A stretch of DNA of 10,836 bases, taken from NCBI GenBank assembly GCA_017619905.1, contig JAFZRK010000011.1, forward strand, positions 1-10,836. Direction: 5' to 3'. The notes under the pieces were generated by a model, which saw only the letters and a list, made by a program, of their open reading frames with translations, was not told the DNA's origin and ran no database searches. Position numbers and translations under genes: made by a program. Below, piece after piece: positions 1 through 5,727 of the stretch (position 1 is the first letter of the stretch; every line of letters starts with the position of its first letter). The DNA comes from Bacillota bacterium. Its GTDB lineage: Bacteria > Bacillota > Clostridia > Peptostreptococcales > Anaerovoracaceae.

Positions 1-639
1 CCTCTTTATGCGGCTGCCGTCGATCTGCTGGAGCGAAGACAGCGGGCAGGTGTAGATGCGGAACTTCTCCTCCTCCGGAAGGTGTTCCGACAGCTCGTGC
101 TTAAGAGCCAGGATGCCTTCCAGGACTATGGGCTGACCGTCTCTGGGCTTTATGTGCCTTTTGCCGTATTCCTTCTTTCCCGTCACGAAATTGAAGCTGG
201 GTATGTCCACCTCTTTGCCGTGCAGGATGTCGTCTATCTGCGTATTGAAGAGCTCAGTATCTATGGCGCTTATGGACTCGAAATCCTGAAGCCCGTCCTC
301 GCCGTAGGGGATCTCGTCGCGCTCCTTGTAGTAGTCGTCTATGCCGATGTATATGGGTTTGAGGCCTTCCGCCATCATCTGTATGCAGAGTTTCTTGGCG
401 GTGGTGGTCTTTCCGGAAGAACTGGGGCCGGCAAGGAAGACGAGCCGCTTCCCGCTGCGTCTTATGCCGTAGGCGATCTGGACGATGCGCCTGTCGTGCA
501 TGGCTTCGCAGATCTGGATGATCTCCTTTATGTTGCCTTTTTCGTACTGCTCGTTAAGGTCGGCCAGAGTGTAAAGACCCAGGTATTCCTTCCACTGTCT
601 TTCGAGTTCCAGACCGTTCTCCATTATTGAGTCGTGCAT
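1..639 (-). CDS. Uridine kinase-like P-loop nucleoside kinase (partial, C-terminus beyond window)
   Basis: Probably phosphorylates uridine or another nucleoside in the cytoplasm (salvage), using ATP or GTP. The 213 visible residues carry a Walker A loop, GPSSSGKTT, at about residues 71-79, then the IGIDDYY stretch (about 98-104), DFESISAID (119-127), the PSFNF motif (147-151) and IVLEGI (171-176). This order matches the uridine kinase-like/phosphoribulokinase family found in Clostridia and Thermotoga. The start is ATG at 639, with GGAGAGG 7 bases upstream; an in-frame TAA lies about 20 codons further up. Family members of about 550 residues have an N-terminal TGS/tRNA-synthetase-like half. 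That half is absent here: only about 65 residues precede the P-loop, including the family-like stretch LNEQYEKGNIKEIIQICEAMH. It is divergent from surE. The C-terminal third is not visible, so the exact substrate is open. Confidence 0.85.
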   Translation of the reverse strand, partial: MHDSIMENGLELERQWKEYLGLYTLADLNEQYEKGNIKEIIQICEAMHDRRIVQIAYGIRRSGKRLVFLAGPSSSGKTTTAKKLCIQMMAEGLKPIYIGIDDYYKERDEIPYGEDGLQDFESISAIDTELFNTQIDDILHGKEVDIPSFNFVTGKKEYGKRHIKPRDGQPIVLEGILALKHELSEHLPEEEKFRIYTCPLSSLQQIDGSRIKR

Positions 640-692
640 TCCGATTCCTCTCCGGTGATGACCGTGCTTAGCGCATACTTTCAGCCACTTTG

Positions 693-721
693 ATTATACT
701 CGTTTTTTGCACGCCGCGCAA
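693..721 (-). promoter_or_regulatory. Promoter of the uridine kinase-like gene
   Basis: On the minus strand a perfect -10 TATAAT (693-698) is preceded at 17 bp by TTGCGC (716-721). Transcription would begin near 686 and give a leader of about 47 bases. Confidence 0.6.
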
Positions 722-765
722 GCGGACCCGGGCACGGAAAGAAGACGCCCCGGTCATCCGCGTAC

Positions 766-795
766 TTGGCAAAAAGCGGCAGGATATAGTACAAT
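766..795 (+). promoter_or_regulatory. Promoter of surE
   Basis: TTGGCA (766-771) and TACAAT (790-795) are separated by 18 bp. The start point would lie near 802, which leaves a very short leader before the AGAGG ribosome site (804-808). Confidence 0.55.
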
Positions 796-817
796 AGGCG
801 CATAGAGGATGACTGAA

Positions 818-1609
818 ATGAACATACTGATAAGCAACGACGACGGGATAAACGCTCCCGGAATCAAAAAACTCGCTCAGCTGCTCTCACGCATCAAAGA
901 CGCTGAGCTGTACATATGCGCTCCGGACCGCGAAAGGTCCTGCGTCGGCCACGGGCTGACGCTTTTCGACGATCTGTTTCTGTACGATTACCCGCCGGAA
1001 GACCTCGGTCCCGCGGTCGTCTGGGCAAAGAGCTGCAGCGGCACTCCGGCGGACTGCGTGCGGCTGGCGCTGGCCGTTCTCGGAGCGAAAGGAATAACCG
1101 TCGACCTGGTCTGCTCGGGCATAAACAACGGAGGCAACACGGGCTCGGACATCAACTATTCCGGGACTCTGGCCGCCTGCCGCGAAGCGGTGATCGACGG
1201 ATTCCCCGCCATGGCTTTTTCCAGTACGAAAGGCATAGATTATCTGGACAATTTCGATATCATTGTGCCGCACATCTGCGGGCGTTTCATAGGGAAACTG
1301 CCCGAGGACACCATCCTTAACGTCAACGCGCCCAACGTTCCGTGGTCCGAAATAAAAGGATACCGCGCCGCGTCCTTAGCGCAGCTGCGGTACCCTCCCA
1401 GGTACACCATGATGGATTATTCAGAGGATGAGAAAGAAGCTTCGAAAAACACCGAGCGCTACGCCTTCGCGAGCTTCGCGATGGAGATGGTGCACGCCGG
1501 TGATGACTCCGACACTGCAATGATAAAAGACGGCTGGATAAGCGTTTCGATAATACCCCTGCTTCAGGACTGCAGCGGCACCATGGATCTGGTGCGGTCG
1601 CTGCTTTAG
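818..1609 (+). CDS. surE: SurE-type 5'/3'-nucleotidase (survival protein E)
   Basis: SurE removes the phosphate from nucleoside 5'- or 3'-monophosphates, and in some species from short polyphosphate, using a divalent metal in the cytoplasm. The protein starts MNILISNDDG, which holds the metal-binding Asp pair (residues 8-9). It has RERSCVGHG (about 38-46), supplying the conserved Ser, and SGINNGGNTGSD (about 100-111), with the metal-binding Asn and the glycine-rich loop, followed by YSGT. The length of 263 residues is normal. I chose ATG 818 rather than the in-frame ATG at 809: AGAGG (804-808) sits 9 bases before 818 but touches 809, and SurE proteins normally begin M-x-I-L-x-S-N-D-D-G. Its stop codon is 7 bp from the stop of the convergent HAD nucleotidase gene, and a hairpin overlaps the end of the gene. 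Confidence 0.95.
   Translation: MNILISNDDGINAPGIKKLAQLLSRIKDAELYICAPDRERSCVGHGLTLFDDLFLYDYPPEDLGPAVVWAKSCSGTPADCVRLALAVLGAKGITVDLVCSGINNGGNTGSDINYSGTLAACREAVIDGFPAMAFSSTKGIDYLDNFDIIVPHICGRFIGKLPEDTILNVNAPNVPWSEIKGYRAASLAQLRYPPRYTMMDYSEDEKEASKNTERYAFASFAMEMVHAGDDSDTAMIKDGWISVSIIPLLQDCSGTMDLVRSLL
1572..1607 (+). terminator. Possible terminator hairpin inside the end of surE
   Basis: GCAGCGGCACC (1572-1582) can pair with GGTGC (1591-1595) plus CGCTGC (1599-1604), leaving a 3-base bulge and an 8-base loop. Only TTT follows, running into the stop codon. The stem is strong but the T-run is weak, so function is uncertain. No other terminator is visible for surE. Confidence 0.35.
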
Positions 1610-1616
1610 CATACGT

Positions 1617-2105
1617 TCAGCCGATGGCGGCGTACACCGACGCCTCTATGCTTCCCGCGCTTCCGCCCGCGGTGCGGCCCTTCCAGGAGCCGTGCCTGTT
1701 GTTAATTCCGTTCAGGAACTTTATCGATACCGCCTGGGTCTCCCAGTCGCGCAGGTTTGCGTTGTAGTCATCTATCAGGATGTCCGTGGGCCTTATGCCG
1801 CCGGGCACCGCATCCCTCTTGCTGGTGCCGCAGAACGGGAACACCGACTTTATGCTGTTCATCGAGTCGCCGAGCTGTTCCGCCAGCCAGTTCTTCTTTT
1901 CTTCCAGCGCGTAAGGGTTCTCTTCTATCACCGCCGACAGCGTCCAGACCTCCAGTCCCGGATCCTCCGCAAGCTTCTTTATGGCCTTTACCGCCTCCTC
2001 CTGAGGAGCCAGATCCCTGAAGTACCCTTCCTGCAGCATGTCCGCGTAGGGCACGTATCTGTATTCCGCCAGAACGCCGTCCATATCGAAGAACACTCTC
2101 GTCAT
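1617..2105 (-). CDS. HAD-family 5'(3')-deoxyribonucleotidase-like protein
   Basis: Likely a small cytoplasmic phosphatase that dephosphorylates nucleotides, perhaps deoxyribonucleotides. The 162 residues show HAD motif I as FFDMDGVLAEY (nucleophile Asp7, acid/base Asp9), motif II in VWTLSAV (Thr55 or Ser57), a candidate Lys near residue 96, and motif IV as LIDDYNANL (Asp112-Asp113). The LIDD...NL..W pattern is typical of the 5'-nucleotidase, deoxy (C-type) family, although the substrate is not proven. The start is ATG 2105 with AAAGGAGGTG 7 bases upstream. The reading frame runs 21 codons further up, but that extension lacks a ribosome site and overlaps the likely terminator of prmA. The gene is convergent with surE, so two nucleotidases of unrelated folds are adjacent, next to a nucleoside kinase. 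Confidence 0.82.
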   Translation of the reverse strand: MTRVFFDMDGVLAEYRYVPYADMLQEGYFRDLAPQEEAVKAIKKLAEDPGLEVWTLSAVIEENPYALEEKKNWLAEQLGDSMNSIKSVFPFCGTSKRDAVPGGIRPTDILIDDYNANLRDWETQAVSIKFLNGINNRHGSWKGRTAGGSAGSIEASVYAAIG

Positions 2106-2145
2106 TTCGGCACCTCCTTTTGCTTCAGTTCCCTTTTGCAGCTTG

Positions 2146-2151
2146 ATTATA
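2146..2151 (-). promoter_or_regulatory. -10 box of the HAD nucleotidase gene
   Basis: A perfect TATAAT on the minus strand lies 40 bases before the start codon. No good -35 is seen (best guess CATACA, 18 bp upstream). The dyad at 2158-2183 covers the spacer and the -35 position. Confidence 0.4.
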
Positions 2152-2152
2152 T

Positions 2153-2183
2153 AAAAAGCACTGTACAAATGTATGTACAGTGC
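2153..2183 (-). terminator. Intrinsic terminator (or operator-like dyad) after prmA
   Basis: A perfect 10-bp inverted repeat, GCACTGTACA and TGTACAGTGC, with a 6-base loop (2158-2183). On the minus strand it is followed by TTTTT (2153-2157). It lies 64 bases past the prmA stop codon. This fits a Rho-independent terminator, although the stem is only 50% GC, and the palindrome could also be a repressor site on the HAD promoter. Confidence 0.65.
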
Positions 2184-2247
2184 AGTCGTGTTCAGAGAAC
2201 TAATTCTCTTAAGCGGGTCCGAGCAAAAAACGCTGCCGCCCGATCCG

Positions 2248-3159
2248 TCAGTTGCCCTTAAACCTCGCAGCGAACGCGGTCCAGCAGTCGTCGCGCATTA
2301 TCTCCAGGAACTCGAAGCCCTGAGCCATTACGTGCGCCAGGCATTCCTCCTCCATGTCGTCAATAATGCCGCTCGCAACGAAAACGGTCCCCGGCTCAGA
2401 GCGCTCTGCCACCTCCTCCGAAAGCGCCATTACGAGCGGTGCCAGAAGGTTGCCTATGACAAGATCCGCGCGCTGCTCAACCCCTTTAAGAAGGTCCGCC
2501 TCCGCCGCGCTTATGTTTCCGCATCCGTTGATCTTCGCGTTGTTTTCGGCAGCCGCGACCGCTTCCGGATCTATGTCCACGGCGTGCACCCTGCCCGCTC
2601 CCAGCTTTGAAGCTATCACCGCCAGGATCCCGGTACCGCAGCCCGCGTCTATCACGTCCATGCCCGTCTTTACATGCTTTTCCAGGAGCCGCGCGGCAAG
2701 GTAGGTCGTGGGGCTGGTTCCCGTTCCGAAGGCAAGCCCCGGATCTATGTCTATGACAAGCTCGCCGGGCGCTTTTTCGTACTCGCGCCATACCGGCTTT
2801 ACGACTATGTCCGGCGTTATGCGGAACGGCACGTAGTACTCCTCCCACTTGTGGAGCCAGTCCTCATCGTCCACCAGCGCTTGGCTGCTCTCAAAGCGCT
2901 TCATGATCTCCGAAAGCTCCTCTGACTGCTGTTCATCCGCATCCAGATACACCACCGCGTAGGCGCTGCTTCTGAAAGAGTCCAGAAGCTCCTTGTCCGC
3001 GACGCTTCCGGTGTACGCCCAGGAGCCTTCCAGAAGTTCGTCCACATCCGCAGGATCGTTTATCAGAAGATCCTCGTAACCCATCGCGGTCAGTTCCTCC
3101 GTAAGCTGCGACAGCTGCGCGCTGTCCTTTGCGTATATCTTTATCTCCTTGTATTTCAA
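2248..3159 (-). CDS. prmA: Ribosomal protein L11 methyltransferase
   Basis: PrmA uses S-adenosylmethionine to trimethylate ribosomal protein L11 in the cytoplasm. The 303 residues match the usual length. The N-terminal substrate-recognition domain (about 1-90) is followed by the linker W-HKW...Y-PF (101-112) and the PrmA stretch IDPGLAFGTGTSPTT (138-152). Next come the SAM-binding loop DAGCGTG (171-177), acidic VDID (194-197) and GNLLAPL (236-242), which takes the place of the catalytic NILA motif. The usual His in GTGxHxTT is Ser149 here. The start codon is TTG at 3157-3159, with GGAGGG 7 bases upstream; no ATG is available near it. The partner rsmE, often next to prmA in Bacillota, is not seen: the next gene is the HAD nucleotidase, beyond a terminator-like dyad. 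Confidence 0.93.
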   Translation of the reverse strand: MKYKEIKIYAKDSAQLSQLTEELTAMGYEDLLINDPADVDELLEGSWAYTGSVADKELLDSFRSSAYAVVYLDADEQQSEELSEIMKRFESSQALVDDEDWLHKWEEYYVPFRITPDIVVKPVWREYEKAPGELVIDIDPGLAFGTGTSPTTYLAARLLEKHVKTGMDVIDAGCGTGILAVIASKLGAGRVHAVDIDPEAVAAAENNAKINGCGNISAAEADLLKGVEQRADLVIGNLLAPLVMALSEEVAERSEPGTVFVASGIIDDMEEECLAHVMAQGFEFLEIMRDDCWTAFAARFKGN

Positions 3160-3206
3160 GCTTCCGCCCTCCGTTAAGGCCGCATATTTCGTTTGTATTT
3201 ACGTAT

Positions 3207-3234
3207 ATAATACCACATATAGCGTAAAACTCAA
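3207..3234 (-). promoter_or_regulatory. Promoter of prmA
   Basis: On the minus strand TTGAGT (3229-3234) and TATTAT (3207-3212) are 16 bp apart, about 48 bases before the TTG start. Confidence 0.5.
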
Positions 3235-3274
3235 AAAATGAAAGAAACGGGCACAAAAAACAAGGGTTTGAATG

Positions 3275-3303
3275 TTTACAGTTTAAGTTCGTTTCTGTAT
3301 AAT
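3275..3303 (+). promoter_or_regulatory. Strong promoter of the DUF1508 gene
   Basis: TTTACA (3275-3280), a 17-bp spacer and a perfect TATAAT (3298-3303) make this the closest match to consensus in the window. The leader would be about 70 bases and includes a short TCCCG/CGGGA stem. Confidence 0.7.
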
Positions 3304-3380
3304 ATCAGTTGGATATTAATGGATGTCCCGGAGTTTCGCGGGATCTAGGAATCGACTGTTTAAGAAAGGACGTACATACA

Positions 3381-3755
3381 ATGGGCAAATTCGTATTAAA
3401 GAAGTCTAAGAACGATGGTTTCGTATTCAACCTTAAGGCAGGCAACAACGAGATCATCGCCGTCAGCGAAGTCTACACCACCGAGGGCGCTGCTCTCAAC
3501 GGAATCGAGAGCGTACGCAAGAACGCCGCAGAAGGCAAGCTGGAAGACCAGACCGTAGAAAACTTCGAGAAGCTCCCCAACCCCAAGTTCGAGGTATACA
3601 AGGACAAGGCCGGCGAGTTCCGCTTCAGGCTCAAGGCCCGCAACGGCGAGATCATAGCCACCGGCGAGAGCTACAAGGCTAAGGCCTCCTGCCTCAACGG
3701 AATCGACAGCATCAGAAGGAACGCTCCGGATGCCGAGGTCGTAAAAGAGTACTAA
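3381..3755 (+). CDS. YegP-like DUF1508 protein with two repeats
   Basis: A small cytoplasmic protein of 124 residues built of two DUF1508 (YegP) repeats. Repeat 1 is about residues 4-52 (FVLKKSKNDGFVFNLKAGNN...IIAVSE.Y...GAALNGIESVRKNA). Repeat 2 is about 70-119 (FEVYKDKAGEFRFRLKARNG...IIATGE.Y...ASCLNGIDSIRRNA). The F-x-L-KA-N-x-E-I-I core and the NGI-S-(V/I)-R-N ending appear in both. The molecular role of the family is not established. I chose ATG 3381 because AAAGGA lies 10 bases upstream and repeat 1 begins right after it; the frame extends 24 codons upstream without a motif, and the predicted transcript would begin near 3310. A strong promoter and its own terminator suggest a well-expressed single-gene unit. 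Confidence 0.88.
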   Translation: MGKFVLKKSKNDGFVFNLKAGNNEIIAVSEVYTTEGAALNGIESVRKNAAEGKLEDQTVENFEKLPNPKFEVYKDKAGEFRFRLKARNGEIIATGESYKAKASCLNGIDSIRRNAPDAEVVKEY

Positions 3756-3775
3756 TTACAAAACCAACGGACAGG

Positions 3776-3805
3776 GCAGCCGCAGTATTTGCGGCTGCTT
3801 TTCTT
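3776..3805 (+). terminator. Intrinsic terminator after the DUF1508 gene
   Basis: GCAGCCGC and GCGGCTGC form a perfect 8-bp stem (9 with the inner A-T pair), followed by TTTTCTT. It sits 20 bases past the stop codon and 35 bases before the ABC transporter gene. Confidence 0.85.
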
Positions 3806-3840
3806 AATAAAGCGCAGGGTTTATCCCGGAAAGGCATCAC

Positions 3841-5679
3841 ATGCCAGGACGTTACGGAGGACTGGGGCCGCGGGGCTTCCTTACAGAGGAGGAGAAGCAG
3901 AACAAGCCCAAAGTCTCCAAAGACCTGATAATACGGATACTGAGCTATCTTAAACCGTACTGGCTGCAGTTCATATTCGTTTTCATAGCCATACTGCTGT
4001 CGTCGGTGGTAGGGCTTTTCCCGTCCATAATAACCGGACGCATAGTGGACCAGGCGCTGGTGGGCAAGGACATGCAGCTGCTGATAAAACTGCTGATCCT
4101 GGCCTTCTGCACGCTTGCAGTGTCGCAGATAATAGGCGTCATAGAGAGCTACATAAACTCCTGGATATCCCGCCGCATAATCTTCGACATGAAGAACCAG
4201 ATGTACGACCATCTGCAGCACATGCCGCACTCGTTTTTCACTTCCGAAAAACAGGGCGACATCATAACCCGCATGAACACGGACATCAGCGGCGTAAGCA
4301 CGGTCATTTCCGGCACGCTGTCCAGCATAGTAAGCAACGTCGCCACGGTGATAACCACCCTTGTGGCGCTGTTCTCCATGAGCTGGCAGCTTGCAATAAT
4401 AGGAATAATCGTAATTCCGCTGCTTGTAATACCCACAAAATCCGTAGGACGCACCCGCTGGAAACTGCTCTCCGAGAGCCAGGCCAAGAACGACGAGATG
4501 AACCAGCTGATCAACGAGACTCTCAGCGTTTCCGGCTCCATGCTGGTAAAGCTGTTTACCCGAGAAAAGGAAGAATACGACCGCTTCGTAAAGGTCAACG
4601 AGGAAGTGACGCAGCTGTCCCTTAAGGAGACCCGCAGCGGCAGCTGGTTCCGCGTGGTGATGGGCATGTTCACCCAGATAGGTCCCCTGCTCATCTACTT
4701 TGCCGGCGGCTACTTCATAATCACAAAGATGGATACGACGCTCACCGTAGGCGTCATCACCGCTACGGTGGCGCTGGTCAACCGGCTCTACAGGCCGGTG
4801 GAATCGCTGCTCAACATAGGCGTCGACTTTACAAGGTCTCTGGCGCTGTTCACCAGAATCTTCGACTATTTCGACAAGGAAGCCACGATAGTATCCCCGG
4901 AGAACGGGCAGAAGCCGGACGTGCAGAACGCGGACATCGCTTACGAGCACGTCAAGTTCTCGTACATACCCGAAAAACCGCTGCTCAAGGACATCAACTT
5001 TACGGTCCCGGGCGGCAAGATGTACGCCGTGGTAGGACCTTCCGGCTCCGGCAAATCCACGGTCGTAAACTTCCTGCCCCGTCTCTACGACGTGGACGAG
5101 GGCCGCGTAACGATAGGCGGCGTGGACGTCCGCGACTTCGACCTGCAGTACCTGAGGGACTGCATAGGCGTGGTCACCCAGGAGACCTACCTCTTCAACG
5201 GCACCATACGCGAGAACCTGCTCTACGCAAGGGAGAGCGCCACTGAGGAAGAGCTGGAGGAGGCATGCAGGATAGCCAACATCCACGACTACATAACCTC
5301 GCAGCCGGACGGCTACGACACCATCGTGGGCAACCGCGGTCTTAAGCTCTCCGGCGGAGAGAAACAGCGCATTTCCATAGCGCGCGTCATCCTCAAGGAC
5401 CCCAAGATCCTGATACTGGACGAGGCCACTTCCGCGCTGGACTCCATATCCGAGAGCTCCATCCAGGACGCTCTGGAGCACATGATGGAAGGCCGCACAA
5501 GCATAGTCATTGCGCACCGCCTCATAACCATCCTGAAGGCGGACAGCATACTGGTCGTAAAGGACGGCGTCATCGCCGAACAGGGCACGCACGACGAGCT
5601 TCTGGCAAAGAACGGCGTGTACCGCGAGCTCTACGAGACGCAGTTCAGAAAAGTCATAGACATGGAGTCCGAACACTGA
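3841..5679 (+). CDS. ABC-B family exporter half-transporter (fused permease and ATPase)
   Basis: Likely a homodimeric inner-membrane exporter of the MsbA/BmrA/multidrug type; the substrate is unknown. The 612 residues hold six membrane segments (about 40-62, 82-104, 155-178, 182-200, 273-295, 300-320), followed by the ATPase. The ATPase has Walker A GPSGSGKST (399-407), a Q-loop in VTQETYLFNG, signature LSGGE (503-507), Walker B ILILDE (523-528) with catalytic Glu528, a D-loop SALD and the switch His559. All ATPase residues are intact, so both sites of a homodimer should work. The Gly/Arg-rich start (MPGRYGGLGPRG) is common in Clostridial exporters. GGAAAGG precedes ATG 3841 by 6 bases. No separate promoter is clear between the DUF1508 terminator and this gene. 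The membrane protein gene 48 bases downstream probably shares the transcript. Confidence 0.93.
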   Translation: MPGRYGGLGPRGFLTEEEKQNKPKVSKDLIIRILSYLKPYWLQFIFVFIAILLSSVVGLFPSIITGRIVDQALVGKDMQLLIKLLILAFCTLAVSQIIGVIESYINSWISRRIIFDMKNQMYDHLQHMPHSFFTSEKQGDIITRMNTDISGVSTVISGTLSSIVSNVATVITTLVALFSMSWQLAIIGIIVIPLLVIPTKSVGRTRWKLLSESQAKNDEMNQLINETLSVSGSMLVKLFTREKEEYDRFVKVNEEVTQLSLKETRSGSWFRVVMGMFTQIGPLLIYFAGGYFIITKMDTTLTVGVITATVALVNRLYRPVESLLNIGVDFTRSLALFTRIFDYFDKEATIVSPENGQKPDVQNADIAYEHVKFSYIPEKPLLKDINFTVPGGKMYAVVGPSGSGKSTVVNFLPRLYDVDEGRVTIGGVDVRDFDLQYLRDCIGVVTQETYLFNGTIRENLLYARESATEEELEEACRIANIHDYITSQPDGYDTIVGNRGLKLSGGEKQRISIARVILKDPKILILDEATSALDSISESSIQDALEHMMEGRTSIVIAHRLITILKADSILVVKDGVIAEQGTHDELLAKNGVYRELYETQFRKVIDMESEH

Positions 5680-5727
5680 AAAGAGCCGGCTCCGCAGAAA
5701 CATAGACAATAACGTTCGGAGAAAACA

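Noticed and set aside
82..630. 182-codon plus-strand frame
   Set aside because: It is antisense to the uridine kinase-like gene, whose P-loop and other motifs are clear on the minus strand.
2106..2168. N-terminal extension of the HAD protein by 21 codons
   Set aside because: The HAD motif I and a strong AAAGGAGGTG site support ATG 2105; the extension crosses the T-run and stem of the prmA terminator.
2194..2209. AGAGAA-CTAA-TTCTCT inverted repeat
   Set aside because: Only 6 bp and AT-rich; no T-run follows, so it is too weak to call.
3320..3345. Possible riboswitch in the DUF1508 leader
   Set aside because: Only one 5-bp TCCCG/CGGGA stem is visible in about 70 bases; no known riboswitch core is recognisable.
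3309..3380. 24-codon extension of the DUF1508 protein from a TTG
   Set aside because: It begins at the predicted transcript start and lacks a ribosome site; the repeat begins right after ATG 3381.
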